Source: Cupriavidus lacunae
GTDB taxonomy: Bacteria; Pseudomonadota; Gammaproteobacteria; Burkholderiales; Burkholderiaceae
NCBI RefSeq assembly: GCF_003353055.1
Contig: NZ_QKWJ01000001.1
Coordinates: forward strand, 2,235-66,234
DNA: 64,000 nt
Direction of reading: 5' to 3'
Below the pieces are notes generated by a model. The model was not told the origin of the DNA. It searched no databases and saw only the letters and a program-made list of their open reading frames with translations. Each line of letters starts with the position of its first letter. Position 1 is the first letter of the stretch. Positions 28,729 to 39,285 of the stretch are shown here, one piece after another. The position numbers and the translations under genes are program-made.

Positions 28729-30263
28729 ACGCACGCACGGAACCCGAAGTATTCGACACCCTCGCCGCGCTGGTGGCCGTGCGTGCCGCGCAGTGGCCCG
28801 ACAAGCCCTACCTGCTGTCGCCCGACAGCGGCAACGCGCTCACGTTCGGCGCGCTGGCAGCCGACGCCGACACGCTGGGGCGCCGCTATGCGGCAGCCGG
28901 CCTGGGCAGCGGGCAGACGGTGTCGGTGTACCTGCCCAACGGCGAGCAGACCGCGCGGCTCCTGCTCGGCACCATGGCCTGCGGGCTGGTGGTCAACCCG
29001 ATCAACCTGCTGTGCCAGCCGGCCCAGTTGCGCTACATCCTCGCGCATTCGGATACGCGGCTGGTCTTCACCTGGCCAGACGGCGAAGCCGCCATCCGCG
29101 AGGCGCTGCGCGAGGCCGGGCTGGACGTGCCGGTGATCGTCACCGCGCCCGACGCCGGCAGCCTGCCGGCACTGCCGGCCATGCAGAAGGCTGCGTCGCC
29201 ACTGCCGCCACCGCGTCCTGACGCGCCCGCGCTGCTCATGTACACGTCCGGCACCACCGGCACGCCCAAAGGCGTGTTGCTCACGCAGCGCAACCTCGTG
29301 ACCAACGGTGCCAACGTCAGCCGCGAGCACTGCCTCGGGCCGGCCGACCGGGTGCTGGCGACGCTGCCGCTGTACCACATCAACGGACTGGTCGTGACCG
29401 CGATCGCGCCACTGGTGCACGGCGGCTCGGTGGTGATGCCGATGCGCTTTTCCGCCAGCGCGTTCTGGAAGGACAGCGCGCGCCACGACTGCACCTGGCT
29501 GAATGTGGTGCCGACCATCATCGCCTACCTGCTGAACGACCCGCACGGCCAGGCGCCCGCCGGCGTGCGCTTCTGCCGCTCGGCCTCGGCCGCGCTGCCG
29601 CCCGAGCATCACCGCGCTTTCGAAGCGCGCTTCGGCATCGGCGTGATCGAGACCATGGGCATGACCGAGACCGCCGCGCCGGCGTTCAGCAATCCGCTCG
29701 ACCCGGACCGGCGGCGCATCGGCAGCATCGGCCGGCCCTCGGGCACGCGCGCCCGCGTGCTCGGGCACGACGGCATGCCGGTGGCTGACGGACAGGTTGG
29801 CGAGATCGTGCTACAGGGCGAGAACGTGATGGCGGGCTACTACAAGGCGCCGGACATCACGCGCGAGGCCTTTACCCATGACGGCTGGCTGCGCACCGGC
29901 GACCTCGGCTACCGCGACGCCGATGGCTATTTCTACATCACCGGGCGCGCCAAGGAACTGATCATCAAGGGCGGCGAGAACATCGCCCCACGCGAGATCG
30001 ACGAGGCGCTGCTGCGCCATCCGGCCGTGCTCGAAGCCGCGGCGGTCGGCGTGCCGGACCCGGCCTACGGGCAGGAGATCGTCGCCTATGTGGTCATGCG
30101 CGAAGCGGCGCACTGCAGTGAAGACGCGCTCGCCGCGCTGCGCGCGCATTGCCTGCGCGAACTGGGCCGCTACAAGACGCCGAAGGAGTTCCGCTTCATC
30201 GCCGAGCTGCCGCGCGGCCCGTCCGGGAAGGTGCAGCGACTAAAGCTGCTCGACCACGCCTGA
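28725..30263 (+). CDS. sauT: AMP-forming CoA ligase, likely sulfoacetate-CoA ligase SauT
   Basis: 512 residues of the ANL superfamily. The P-loop reads LLMYTSGTTGTPKGVLLT, followed by MGMTETAAPAF, the hinge region GWLRTGDLGYRDADGYFYITGR, and the catalytic lysine near the end in PRGPSGKVQRLKLL. In the sau pathway SauT activates sulfoacetate to sulfoacetyl-CoA, which SauS then reduces. Substrate assignment relies on gene context. It overlaps sauS by 4 bp. Confidence 0.83.
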   Translation: MNARTEPEVFDTLAALVAVRAAQWPDKPYLLSPDSGNALTFGALAADADTLGRRYAAAGLGSGQTVSVYLPNGEQTARLLLGTMACGLVVNPINLLCQPAQLRYILAHSDTRLVFTWPDGEAAIREALREAGLDVPVIVTAPDAGSLPALPAMQKAASPLPPPRPDAPALLMYTSGTTGTPKGVLLTQRNLVTNGANVSREHCLGPADRVLATLPLYHINGLVVTAIAPLVHGGSVVMPMRFSASAFWKDSARHDCTWLNVVPTIIAYLLNDPHGQAPAGVRFCRSASAALPPEHHRAFEARFGIGVIETMGMTETAAPAFSNPLDPDRRRIGSIGRPSGTRARVLGHDGMPVADGQVGEIVLQGENVMAGYYKAPDITREAFTHDGWLRTGDLGYRDADGYFYITGRAKELIIKGGENIAPREIDEALLRHPAVLEAAAVGVPDPAYGQEIVAYVVMREAAHCSEDALAALRAHCLRELGRYKTPKEFRFIAELPRGPSGKVQRLKLLDHA

Positions 30264-30478
30264 ACCTTCCCTCGCTTTCCACAACCCTCGCCAAGGAGCC
30301 TGCCCGACCGGAATCCACCAGACCAGGAGACACGACTCAAGACCACAGACAGATTGCTCAAGGACGGGGCAGCGCGGCCGGCGCCGCGCCCCCGGCGCGC
30401 CGCAAGCGCATGGCTACGGACCGTGCGCGGCCGCCGTCCCGTCAACGCCACGTGCGCGCGCCGCACATAGGAGGTGGT
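30264..30478 (+). other. 215-bp leader between sauT and sauU
   Basis: Most sau-type genes are tightly packed, but this gap is long. It contains a ribosome-binding-like CCAGGAGACA (30323-30332) with no start codon at proper distance, and a GC-rich self-complementary stretch near 30373-30400 (GCCGGCGCCGCGCCCCCGGC). No gene is supported. A second promoter for sauU is possible. Confidence 0.4.
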
Positions 30479-31771
30479 ATGAAGCAACGCATCAAGACCC
30501 GACACATGATCCTGGGCGTCATGTGCCTGATGTATTTCATCGCCTATATCGACCGCGTCAACATCTCGGTCGCCGCCCCCCTGATCCGCGAGGAAATGGG
30601 GCTGACCTCATCGCAGCTGGGCCTGGTGTTCTCGGCCTTTGCCTACCCCTATGCCGCCATGCAGATCCTCGGCGGCTGGATGTCCGACAAATTCGGGCCC
30701 AAGAAGGTGCTGATCGTGCTGTCGCTGATCTGGGGCGTGGCCACGGTGCTGACCGGCTTCGCGGGCAGCGTGCTGATGCTGGTGGTGCTGCGCTTCGCAT
30801 TGGGTATCGGCGAAGGCGGCGCGTTCCCGACCGCGACGCGCGCCTTCACCTACTGGATGCCGGTGGCGGAGCGCGGCTTCGCGCAGGGCATCACTCACAG
30901 CTTCGCGCGGCTGGGCGGCGCGATCACGCCGCCGATCGTGCTGGCCATCGTGGCGACCGCCGGCTGGCGCGAAGCCTTTATCGTGCTGGGCACGATCAGC
31001 CTCGGCTGGACCTTGCTGTACGCCTTTGTGTTCAAGGATTCGCCCGACAAGCACCGCCGCGTGACCGCGCAGGAGCTGCAGGAGATCGGCTACCGGCGCG
31101 GCGAGTGCCAGCAGGCCGCCAAGGCGGCCACGCCGTGGCGACGCCTGTTCCGGCGCATGTGGCTGGTGACTTTCGTCGACTTCTGCTACGGCTGGTCGCT
31201 GTGGGTCTACCTGACGTGGCTGCCTTCGTACCTGAAGGAAGCACGGGGCTTCGACCTGAAGCAGCTTGCCCTGTTCACGTCGCTGCCGCTGCTGGCGGGC
31301 GTGGTCGGCGACACGCTCGGCGGCGTGCTGTCGGATCGCATCTACCGGCGCACCGGCAACCTGCGCCTGGCGCGCGGCTCGATCCTGTTCGTGGGGCTGG
31401 CCGGATCGCTGATGTTCATCGTGCCGATGACCTACACCGGCGATGCCGTCAACGCCGTGATCCTGCTGTCGCTGTCGTTCTTCTTCCTGGAGCTGACCAA
31501 CGCCGTGCTGTGGAGCCTGCCGCTGGACATCGCCGGCAAGTACGCCGGCACCGCGGGCGGCATGATGAACACAGGGTTCGGGGTGGCGGGCATGGTGTCG
31601 CCGGTGGTGTTCGGCTACCTGATCGAGACCACCGGCAGCTATCACCTGCCCTTCATGATCTCGGCGGCACTGCTCGGGGTTGGCGCGCTGGCCTCGCTGT
31701 TCATCAATCCGCTGCTGACCGTGGACAGTCCCGACCAGAAGGCTGGCGAAGTCCGCCACGCCCTGCCCTGA
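30479..31771 (+). CDS. sauU: MFS transporter, likely sulfoacetate importer SauU
   Basis: 430 residues with about twelve membrane helices, in the anion:cation symporter style of MFS (IAYIDRVNISVAAPLI, GWMSDKFGPKKVLI, RFALGIGEGGAFPTATRA). Start ATG 30479 has a near-perfect ribosome-binding site, AGGAGGT, ending 4 bp upstream. In C. necator, SauU is the proposed sulfoacetate uptake protein. It is convergent with uvrD across 43 bp. Confidence 0.83.
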   Translation: MKQRIKTRHMILGVMCLMYFIAYIDRVNISVAAPLIREEMGLTSSQLGLVFSAFAYPYAAMQILGGWMSDKFGPKKVLIVLSLIWGVATVLTGFAGSVLMLVVLRFALGIGEGGAFPTATRAFTYWMPVAERGFAQGITHSFARLGGAITPPIVLAIVATAGWREAFIVLGTISLGWTLLYAFVFKDSPDKHRRVTAQELQEIGYRRGECQQAAKAATPWRRLFRRMWLVTFVDFCYGWSLWVYLTWLPSYLKEARGFDLKQLALFTSLPLLAGVVGDTLGGVLSDRIYRRTGNLRLARGSILFVGLAGSLMFIVPMTYTGDAVNAVILLSLSFFFLELTNAVLWSLPLDIAGKYAGTAGGMMNTGFGVAGMVSPVVFGYLIETTGSYHLPFMISAALLGVGALASLFINPLLTVDSPDQKAGEVRHALP

Positions 31772-31814
31772 GCCAGACCGGGCGCGGCATGCCGCACCGC
31801 GAAGCCGGACCCGC

Positions 31815-34163
31815 TCAGTCGATCGCGTCCAGCTTCGCCACCGACAGCGCCAGCCACTTGGCGCCGTGGCGCTTGAACTTGATATTGGCGCGCGCGTCCG
31901 TGCCCTCGCCTTCCAGCGCGGTGATCACGCCTTCGCCGAACTTGTTGTGGAACACCGACTGGCCCACGCGCAAGCCGGTGCCGGCCTCGCGCCTGGCATC
32001 GGCGTAGCCATTGCCGTTGTCCATTCCGCCGGTGGGGCGCGTGCCGGTGTAGGGCACGTCCTCGGGCTTGCGGAACCAGTCGCGGCCCCAGGCGTTGTCG
32101 CGCTCCTGGCGGCGCACGCCGCCGTAGCTCTGCGCCGGCGGGGTCAGCCACTTGAGCGAGGCCTCGGGCAGTTCCTCGAAAAAGCGCGAGCGCACGTGGT
32201 AGCGGGTCTGGCCGTGCAGCATGCGGCTTTGCGCGAACGACATGTAGAGCCGCTTGCGCGCGCGCGTGATCGCCACGTACATCAGCCGGCGCTCTTCCTC
32301 CAGGCCGTCCGGGTCCATCATGCTGTTCTCGTGCGGGAACAGCCCCTCTTCCATGCCGGTGATGAAGACCACGTCGAACTCCAGCCCCTTGGCCGCGTGC
32401 ACGGTCATCATCTGCACCGCGTCCTGGCCGGCCTGGGCCTGGTTGTCGCCGGCTTCCAGCGAGGCGTGGGTCAGGAACGCGACCAGCGGCGTCATCACCA
32501 CCGGCAGCGCTTCGGGGTCCAGCACCTGCTGCGCCTGGTCGCCGTCGGCCAACGCCGGCGCGGCCGGGGTACGGTCGGCCGGGATCACCGCCGCCAGCGC
32601 TTCCAGGCCGTAGCCTTCCTCGACCACGAAGGCCTGCGCGGCGGTCACCAATTCCTGCAAGTTCTCGATGCGGTCCTGGCCTTCCTTTTCGCCCTGGTAG
32701 TGGGTGATCAGGCCGCTGTGGTTGATCACGTACTCGACGGTCTCGGCCAGCGTCATGCGGCGCGTGTCCTCGCGCATCTTGTCGATCAGGCGCGCAAACG
32801 CCGCCAGCTTGCTGCCGGCGGCGCCGGGCACGTAGGCCACGGCCTCGGCCAGCGCGCAGTCGTACTGGCGCGCCATGTCCTGCAGCACTTCGAGCGAGCG
32901 CGCGCCGATGCCGCGCGCCGGGAAGTTGACCACGCGACCGAAGGCGGCATCGTTGCGCGGATTCTCCAGCAGCTGCATGTAGGCCAGCGCGTGCTTGATT
33001 TCGGCGCGCTCGAAGAAGCGCAGGCCGCCGTACACGCGATACGCGATGCCGGCCGAGAACAGCGCATGCTCGATCACGCGCGACTGCGCGTTGCTGCGGT
33101 ACAGGATGGCAATCTCGGCACGGCTGGCGCCCTGCGCGATCTGGTCGCGGATCTCCTCGATGATCCAGGCGGCCTCCTGGCCGTCCGAGCCGCCCTGGAA
33201 CACCCGCACCGGCTCGCCGTGGCCGGCGTCGGTGCGCAGGTTCTTGCCCAGGCGGCGCGCGTTGTGCGAGATCAGGTGGTTGGCCGAATCCAGGATATGC
33301 CCGTGCGAACGGTAGTTCTGCTCCAGCTTGATCATCCGGCGCACGCGGAACTCATGCTCGAAGTCGCGCATATTGCCGACGTTGGCACCGCGGAAGGCAT
33401 AGATGCTCTGGTCGTCGTCACCCACGGCAAAGACCGCGGCCGGGTTCTGCGTGCCATAGCCGGCCAGCAGCTTGAGCCACTGGTACTGCAGCACGTTGGT
33501 GTCCTGGAACTCGTCGACCAGCACATGGCGGAAGCGGTGCTGGTAGTGCTGGCGGATGGCGTCGTTGTAGCGCAGCAGCTCATAGCAGCGCAGCAGCAGC
33601 TCGGCGAAGTCGACCACGCCCTCGCGCTGGCACTGCTGGTCGTAGGCGGCGTAGAGGTCGACGAAGCGCTTGTTGAAGTCGTCGTTGGCCTCGACGTCGG
33701 CCGGGCGCAGGCCCTGCTCCTTGGCGTTGTTGATGAAGTACTGCAGGTTCTTGGCCGGGTACTTCTCATCGTCGACGTTGAGCGACTTGAGCAGCCGCTT
33801 TAGCGCCGAAAGCTGGTCCTGGCTGTCCAGGATGGCAAAGGTCTGGGGCAGGCCGGCGTCGCGGAAATGCGCGCGCAGCATACGGTTGCACAGGCCGTGG
33901 AAGGTGCCGATCCACATGCCGCGGGTGTTGATCGGCAGCATCGACGACAGCCGCATCTGCATTTCCTTGGCGGCCTTGTTGGTAAAGGTCACCGCCAGGA
34001 TGCCCGCCGGCGAGACCCGGCCGTTCTGGATCAGCCAGGCGATGCGCGTGGTCAGCACGCGGGTCTTGCCGCTGCCCGCGCCCGCCAGGATCAGCGCCGG
34101 TTCGTCGGGCAGGGTGACGGCAGCTAGTTGTTCGGCGTTCAGGTTGGCAAGCAGATCGGACAT
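31815..34163 (-). CDS. uvrD: UvrD/PcrA-type superfamily 1 DNA helicase
   Basis: 782 residues. Walker A reads LILAGAGSGKTRVLTTRIAWL, then motif II DEFQDTN, motif III-like GDDDQSIYAFRGA, motif IV EQNYRS, motif V VMMTVHAAKGLEFDVVFITG and motif VI RRLMYVAITRARKRLYM. The C-terminus keeps the short Tudor-like region with KFGEGVITALEGEG that in UvrD/PcrA contacts RNA polymerase. The 3'-5' helicase acts in nucleotide excision and mismatch repair. Start ATG 34163 gives MSDLLANLNAEQLAAVT, the usual beginning. Confidence 0.94.
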   Translation of the reverse strand: MSDLLANLNAEQLAAVTLPDEPALILAGAGSGKTRVLTTRIAWLIQNGRVSPAGILAVTFTNKAAKEMQMRLSSMLPINTRGMWIGTFHGLCNRMLRAHFRDAGLPQTFAILDSQDQLSALKRLLKSLNVDDEKYPAKNLQYFINNAKEQGLRPADVEANDDFNKRFVDLYAAYDQQCQREGVVDFAELLLRCYELLRYNDAIRQHYQHRFRHVLVDEFQDTNVLQYQWLKLLAGYGTQNPAAVFAVGDDDQSIYAFRGANVGNMRDFEHEFRVRRMIKLEQNYRSHGHILDSANHLISHNARRLGKNLRTDAGHGEPVRVFQGGSDGQEAAWIIEEIRDQIAQGASRAEIAILYRSNAQSRVIEHALFSAGIAYRVYGGLRFFERAEIKHALAYMQLLENPRNDAAFGRVVNFPARGIGARSLEVLQDMARQYDCALAEAVAYVPGAAGSKLAAFARLIDKMREDTRRMTLAETVEYVINHSGLITHYQGEKEGQDRIENLQELVTAAQAFVVEEGYGLEALAAVIPADRTPAAPALADGDQAQQVLDPEALPVVMTPLVAFLTHASLEAGDNQAQAGQDAVQMMTVHAAKGLEFDVVFITGMEEGLFPHENSMMDPDGLEEERRLMYVAITRARKRLYMSFAQSRMLHGQTRYHVRSRFFEELPEASLKWLTPPAQSYGGVRRQERDNAWGRDWFRKPEDVPYTGTRPTGGMDNGNGYADARREAGTGLRVGQSVFHNKFGEGVITALEGEGTDARANIKFKRHGAKWLALSVAKLDAID

Positions 34164-34189
34164 CGGGGAGGCCTGGTGGAATAGCGGCA

Positions 34190-34195
34190 ATTATA
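34190..34195 (-). promoter_or_regulatory. -10 box upstream of uvrD
   Basis: A perfect TATAAT on the minus strand, 26 bp before the uvrD ATG, with a TTGCCG hexamer 15 bp further upstream as possible -35. The start site would give a very short leader. Confidence 0.5.
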
Positions 34196-34247
34196 CCGGG
34201 CGGCCCTGTCCGGCAAGTCACATCCGGCGGGGGCGGATGCCCGGAAA

Positions 34248-34276
34248 TAGGCACCAGCCTGCCACCCCCGTATAAT
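34248..34276 (+). promoter_or_regulatory. Candidate promoter of valS
   Basis: A perfect TATAAT at 34271-34276 is preceded at 17 bp by TAGGCA, a weak -35. It lies 104 bp before the valS ATG and diverges from the uvrD promoter. Confidence 0.5.
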
Positions 34277-34380
34277 TTGCCGTTTTACTGGCGCAATGCC
34301 GGCTGCCAACGGCCGCCGCCTCGCCAGGCGCAGGCCGAAGCACCTGCGACGACCCCCGACGCCAACATCGACATCCCAGC

Positions 34381-37248
34381 ATGACCGCCCAAGACCAATC
34401 GCTTGCCAAGAGCTTCGAACCCGCCGCCATCGAGGCGAAATGGGGCCCCGAGTGGGAGAAGCGCGGCATCGCCCAGCCGACCTTCGACCCGGCCCGCCCG
34501 GACTTTGCGATCCAGCTGCCGCCGCCCAATGTGACCGGCACGCTGCATATGGGCCACGCGTTCAACCAGACCATCATGGATGGCCTGACACGCCATGCGC
34601 GCATGGCCGGCGCCAATACACTGTGGGTCCCGGGCACCGACCACGCCGGCATCGCCACCCAGATCGTGGTGGAGCGCCAGCTCGAGTCGCAGGGCGTGTC
34701 GCGCCATGACCTGGGCCGCGAGAAGTTCACCGAGAAGGTCTGGGCCTGGAAGGAAGAATCGGGCTCGACCATCACCCGCCAGGTGCGGCGCATGGGCGCG
34801 TCGATCGACTGGAGCCGCGAGTACTTCACGATGTCGCCCGAGATGTCGAAGGCGGTCACCGAAGTCTTCGTGCGCCTGTACGAGCAGGGCCTGATCTACC
34901 GCGGCAAGCGCCTGGTCAACTGGGACCCGGTGCTGGGCACCGCCGTGTCGGACCTGGAAGTCGACAGCGTCGAGGAAGAAGGCTCGCTGTGGCATATCCA
35001 CTACCCGCTGGTCGAGGCTGACGCCAAGGGCGGCCTGACCCACCTGACCGTGGCCACCACCCGCCCCGAAACCATGCTGGGCGACGTGGCCGTGATGGTC
35101 CACCCGGAAGACGAGCGTTATGCGCACCTGATCGGCAAGTTCGTGCAGCTGCCGCTGACCGAGCGCCAGATCCCGGTGATTGCCGACGAATACGTCGACC
35201 GCGAGTTCGGCACTGGCGTGGTCAAGGTGACCCCGGGCCATGACTTCAACGACTATGCCGTGGGCCAGCGCCACAACCTGCCGCAACTGTCGATCCTGAC
35301 GCTGGATGCGAAGATCGTTCCTGACGCCCCCGCCGCCTACGCCGGCCTGGACCGCTTCGACGCGCGCAAGGCCATCGTCGAAGACCTGGACAAGCGCGGA
35401 CTGCTGGCCGAGGTCAAGAAGCACAAGCTGATGACCCCGCGCAGCGAGCGCACCGGCAGCGCGATCGAACCGATGCTGACCGACCAGTGGTTCGTTGCCA
35501 TGAGCAAGCCGGCGCCTGAAGGCACCTTCAACCCGGGCCGCTCGATCGCCGAGGTGGCACTGGAAGCCGTGCAGAGCGGCGAGATCAAGCTGGTGCCGGA
35601 AAACTGGATCAGCACCTACAACCAGTGGCTGGGCAATATCCAGGACTGGTGCATCTCGCGCCAGCTCTGGTGGGGCCACCAGATCCCGGCGTGGTACGAC
35701 GATGCCGGCAACTGCTTTGTCGGCCGCACCGAAGAGGAAGCGCTCGCCAAGGCAAAGGCCGCCGGCAGCACCGGCGCGTTGCGCCGCGAGGAAGACGTGC
35801 TCGACACCTGGTTCTCGTCGGCGCTGGTGCCCTTCTCCTCGTTGGGCTGGCCGGAAGAAACGCCCGAAATCAAGCACTTCCTGCCGTCGTCGGTGCTGGT
35901 GACCGGCTACGACATCATCTTCTTCTGGGTCGCGCGCATGGTCATGATGACCAAGCACTTCACCGGCAAGGTGCCCTTCCACACCGTCTACGTGCACGGC
36001 CTGGTGCGCGATTCGGAAGGCAAGAAGATGAGCAAGTCCGAGGGCAATACGCTGGACCCTGTGGACCTGATCGACGGCATCGACCTCGACACGCTGCTGC
36101 AGAAGCGCACCACCGGCCTGCGTCGCCCCAAGGACGCGCCCAAGATCGAGAAAAAGACGAAGAAGGAATTCCCCGAAGGCATTCCCGCCTTTGGCGCCGA
36201 CGCGCTGCGCTTCACCTTCGCGTCGCTGGCCACGCTCGGGCGCAACGTCAACTTCGACACCGGCCGCTGCGAGGGCTACCGCAACTTCTGCAACAAGCTG
36301 TGGAACGCGACCCGCTTCGTGCTGATGAACACCGAGGGCCATGACTGCGGCATGGGCCCGTGCAACCACGACTGCGGCCCGGACGGCTACCTGGACTTCT
36401 CCCAGGCCGACCGCTGGATCGTGTCGCTGCTGCAGCGCGTGGAGGCCGAGGTAGAAAAGGGCTTTGCCGAGTACCGCTTCGACAATATCGCCAACGCCAT
36501 CTACAAGTTCGTCTGGGACGAGTACTGCGACTGGTACCTGGAACTGGCCAAGGTGCAGATCCAGAACGGCACCGAGGCCCAGCAGCGCGCCACGCGGCGC
36601 ACGCTGCTGCGCGTGCTCGAGACCGTGCTGCGCCTGGCGCATCCGATCATCCCCTTCATCACCGAAGAGCTGTGGCAGAAGGTGGCCCCGCTGGCCGGCC
36701 GTGCCACGGGCGATGGTTCGGAAACCATCGCACTGCAGCCGTACCCGCTGCCCGCCGTCGCCAAGATCGACGAAAATGCCGAGCAATGGGTCGCGCGCCT
36801 GAAAGAAGTGATCGATGCCTGCCGCAACCTGCGCGGCGAGATGAACATCTCGCCAGCCCAGCGCATTCCGCTCTACGCCGAGGGCGACAGCGCCTTCCTG
36901 AAGGCGGCAAGCGCACATATTCAGGCACTGGCGAAACTTTCCGAGGTGCGCGTCTTCGAAGATGAAGCTGCCCTGCAGGCGGAAGGCGCCGGCGCGCCGG
37001 TGGCCATTGCCGGGGGCAACCACCTGCTGCTGAAGATCGAGATCGATATCGCCGCCGAGCGCGTGCGCCTGTCGAAGGAAGTCGAGCGCATCGGTGGTGA
37101 AATCGGCAAATGCCGCGCCAAGCTCTCCAACGAGAGCTTTGTCGCCAAGGCGCCACCTGCCGTGGTGGCGCAAGAGACACAGCGCCTGGCCGATTTCGAG
37201 CAAACGCTGGCCAAGCTGCAGGGCCAGCTGCAACGGCTGCCGGCCTGA
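34381..37248 (+). CDS. valS: Valyl-tRNA synthetase
   Basis: 955 residues, normal for a class I ValRS. It shows the HIGH-type motif [11 protein letters not shown], the long editing (CP1) domain with [19 protein letters not shown], the KMSKS loop [14 protein letters not shown], and a C-terminal coiled-coil arm ([18 protein letters not shown] ... [12 protein letters not shown]). It charges tRNA-Val in the cytoplasm. It is followed by galU on the same strand after 129 bp. Confidence 0.97.
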   Translation: MTAQDQSLAKSFEPAAIEAKWGPEWEKRGIAQPTFDPARPDFAIQLPPPNVTGTLHMGHAFNQTIMDGLTRHARMAGANTLWVPGTDHAGIATQIVVERQLESQGVSRHDLGREKFTEKVWAWKEESGSTITRQVRRMGASIDWSREYFTMSPEMSKAVTEVFVRLYEQGLIYRGKRLVNWDPVLGTAVSDLEVDSVEEEGSLWHIHYPLVEADAKGGLTHLTVATTRPETMLGDVAVMVHPEDERYAHLIGKFVQLPLTERQIPVIADEYVDREFGTGVVKVTPGHDFNDYAVGQRHNLPQLSILTLDAKIVPDAPAAYAGLDRFDARKAIVEDLDKRGLLAEVKKHKLMTPRSERTGSAIEPMLTDQWFVAMSKPAPEGTFNPGRSIAEVALEAVQSGEIKLVPENWISTYNQWLGNIQDWCISRQLWWGHQIPAWYDDAGNCFVGRTEEEALAKAKAAGSTGALRREEDVLDTWFSSALVPFSSLGWPEETPEIKHFLPSSVLVTGYDIIFFWVARMVMMTKHFTGKVPFHTVYVHGLVRDSEGKKMSKSEGNTLDPVDLIDGIDLDTLLQKRTTGLRRPKDAPKIEKKTKKEFPEGIPAFGADALRFTFASLATLGRNVNFDTGRCEGYRNFCNKLWNATRFVLMNTEGHDCGMGPCNHDCGPDGYLDFSQADRWIVSLLQRVEAEVEKGFAEYRFDNIANAIYKFVWDEYCDWYLELAKVQIQNGTEAQQRATRRTLLRVLETVLRLAHPIIPFITEELWQKVAPLAGRATGDGSETIALQPYPLPAVAKIDENAEQWVARLKEVIDACRNLRGEMNISPAQRIPLYAEGDSAFLKAASAHIQALAKLSEVRVFEDEAALQAEGAGAPVAIAGGNHLLLKIEIDIAAERVRLSKEVERIGGEIGKCRAKLSNESFVAKAPPAVVAQETQRLADFEQTLAKLQGQLQRLPA

Positions 37249-37377
37249 CGGCGCGGCAGCCGCAATCACGCCCCTGCCGGCCGGGGGTTCTGTCCGGCTT
37301 CGTCGGACAGAACCGGACAGACGGCGCCCACGATGGCTGGCAGGGTTATGGACTGGATTCTGAGAGGTACACCTGAT

Positions 37378-38268
37378 ATGGAAAATCGCGTCACCAAGGC
37401 TGTGTTCCCGGTTGCAGGCCTGGGCACCCGCTTCCTGCCAGCCACCAAGGCCAGCCCCAAGGAAATGCTTCCAGTGGTGGACAAGCCACTGATCCAGTAC
37501 GCCGTGGAAGAAGCCATGGCTGCCGGCATTACCGAGATGATCTTCGTCACCGGCCGCTCCAAGCGCGCCATCGAGGACCATTTCGACAAGGCCTTCGAAC
37601 TGGAAGTGGAACTCGAAGCCAAGAACAAGCAGGCGCTGCTCGATGTGGTGCGCTCGATCAAGCCCGCCAACGTGGAGTGCTACTACGTGCGCCAGCCCGA
37701 AGCGCTGGGCCTGGGCCACGCGGTCCTGTGCGCGGCCAAGCTGGTGGGCGACACCCCGTTCGCGGTGATGCTGGCCGATGACCTGATCGACGGCAACCCG
37801 CCGGTGATGAAGCAGATGGTGGATGCCTTCAACCACTACAACTGCTCGGTGCTGGGCGTCGAGGAAATCACGCCGGAGCAAAGCCGTTCCTACGGCGTGA
37901 TCGATGGCCGCGAGTGGGACGAGGACGTGATCAAGGTCTCGGGCATCGTCGAGAAGCCGGCGCCGGAAGACGCGCCGTCCAACCTCGGCGTGGTCGGCCG
38001 CTACATCCTGACGCCGCGCATCTTCGACCACCTGCGCGAGATCAAGCCGGGTGCCGGCGGCGAGCTGCAGCTGACCGACGCGATCCAGTCGCTGCTCGGC
38101 CAGGAGCAGGTGCTGGCCTACCGCTACCAGGGCCGCCGCTATGACTGCGGCAGCAAGCTGGGCTACCTGAAGGCAACCGTCGAGTTTGCCCTGAAGCACC
38201 CGGAAGTCGGCGCCGACTTCAGCGCCTACCTGGAATCGCGCGAGCACCTGACCGGCATCGGCAGCTGA
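37378..38268 (+). CDS. galU: UTP-glucose-1-phosphate uridylyltransferase
   Basis: 296 residues. The nucleotide-binding [28 protein letters not shown] is the diagnostic GalU start (given here across two adjoining pieces: [15 protein letters not shown] and [13 protein letters not shown]). Later come [10 protein letters not shown] and [13 protein letters not shown]. It makes UDP-glucose for envelope polysaccharide and LPS core. ATG 37378 was chosen because it begins [16 protein letters not shown]; a GAGAGGT lies upstream. A strong terminator follows. Confidence 0.95.
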   Translation: MENRVTKAVFPVAGLGTRFLPATKASPKEMLPVVDKPLIQYAVEEAMAAGITEMIFVTGRSKRAIEDHFDKAFELEVELEAKNKQALLDVVRSIKPANVECYYVRQPEALGLGHAVLCAAKLVGDTPFAVMLADDLIDGNPPVMKQMVDAFNHYNCSVLGVEEITPEQSRSYGVIDGREWDEDVIKVSGIVEKPAPEDAPSNLGVVGRYILTPRIFDHLREIKPGAGGELQLTDAIQSLLGQEQVLAYRYQGRRYDCGSKLGYLKATVEFALKHPEVGADFSAYLESREHLTGIGS

Positions 38269-38285
38269 CGCAACTGCGCCGTCCA

Positions 38286-38323
38286 GCCAAGGAAAAAGCC
38301 GCTTTCGAGCGGCTTTTTCCTTG
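38286..38323. terminator. Long perfect terminator after galU
   Basis: A 16-bp perfect stem (CCAAGGAAAAAGCCGC and its complement) has a 6-nt loop and contains A- and T-runs in both arms. It can act in both directions between galU and the convergent tusA-like gene. Confidence 0.9.
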
Positions 38324-38356
38324 GGCGGGCCCGCAGTGTACGGGCCAATGCGTGCT

Positions 38357-38584
38357 TCAGCGCCGGCGCATGTAGAACACGAACACCTTGTCCACTTCCG
38401 AATGTGACAGCAGCTCATTGCCAGTCTGCTTGGCAAAGGCCTGGAAATCGCGCGTGGCGCCGGGATCGGTGGCCAGCACCTTGAGCACATCGCCGCTGGC
38501 CATGTCGGCCAGGGCCTTCTTGGTGCGCAGGATCGGCAGCGGGCAGTTCAGGCCGCGCGCATCCACTTCTTTCTGGAACTCCAT
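38357..38584 (-). CDS. TusA/SirA-family sulfur carrier protein
   Basis: 75 residues with the family signature DARGLNCPLPILRTKKAL; the sulfur-accepting Cys14 is in CPLP. These small proteins relay persulfide sulfur, for example to tRNA thiolation (TusA) or molybdenum cofactor synthesis. The TusBCDE partners are not in the window, so the exact pathway is open. It starts 48 bp after the Nudix gene on the same strand. Confidence 0.9.
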   Translation of the reverse strand: MEFQKEVDARGLNCPLPILRTKKALADMASGDVLKVLATDPGATRDFQAFAKQTGNELLSHSEVDKVFVFYMRRR

Positions 38585-38631
38585 TCGTCTCTTCCTTCGA
38601 TGCTTGGGGGGCTGGAGGCTGGAAACCAGCC

Positions 38632-39216
38632 TTACCAGCGGTATTGTAGCGAAGCCCCGACCACACTGAAGTCGTGCGGGCGGCGCGGGTCCGGAATGTC
38701 CGCGCCGGTCTGGCGGTCGAAGAAGCGCACCGGGTAGCCGCGCGCGGCCAGCCAGTCGGCCACCGCGAAGCCGGTGCCGGCCGACCACACGCGCACGTCC
38801 TCGGGCGCCACCAGCTTGTAATCGGCCAGCTCCTCGGACAGCGTCACGGTGCCGGTCGCCTTGACGTGATAGGCGATGATCAGCTCGTTCTTGCGCATGA
38901 ACTCGTAGACGCCGATCAGCGAGACCGACTCGGTATCGAGATTGGTCTCTTCCTTCAGCTCACGCGCCACGCCCAGCTCGGGCGGCTCGTCGCGCTCCAG
39001 GAAGCCCGTCACCAGCGCGAACATCGTCTCCGGCCATGCAGCATTGCGCGCCAGCAGCAGCTTGTCCTGGTACTCCACCACCGCGGCCAGCACCGGCAGC
39101 GGGTTGTTCCAGTGCACGAAGCCGCATTCCTGCTGCACGCAGGCGTGGCGTTCGCGTCCGGACAGTGGCAGCACCTCCAGCGGCGCGCCGCACTGCGGGC
39201 AGAATCGGTATTGCAT
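38632..39216 (-). CDS. Nudix hydrolase with N-terminal zinc ribbon (NudC-like)
   Basis: 194 residues. A four-cysteine ribbon is formed by CPQCGAP and later CVQQECG. The Nudix box GFLERDEPPELGVARELKEE is intact, with the REL-x-EE metal ligands. Zinc-ribbon Nudix enzymes include NADH pyrophosphatases/decapping enzymes of the NudC type, but this protein is shorter than E. coli NudC (257 aa). NADH as substrate is possible rather than shown. Confidence 0.85.
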   Translation of the reverse strand: MQYRFCPQCGAPLEVLPLSGRERHACVQQECGFVHWNNPLPVLAAVVEYQDKLLLARNAAWPETMFALVTGFLERDEPPELGVARELKEETNLDTESVSLIGVYEFMRKNELIIAYHVKATGTVTLSEELADYKLVAPEDVRVWSAGTGFAVADWLAARGYPVRFFDRQTGADIPDPRRPHDFSVVGASLQYRW

Positions 39217-39285
39217 TTGGGGGCTCCTGAAGGGGTCTCGTCGTTATAGGTATAGGGTGCCGCTCACGTGCCGCTCATATGTGAA

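Noticed and set aside
34285..38490. A 1401-codon open frame on the minus strand across valS and galU
   Set aside because: It is antisense to two clear housekeeping genes, has His/Gln/Arg-rich shadow composition and no recognisable domain; long shadow frames are normal at this GC content.
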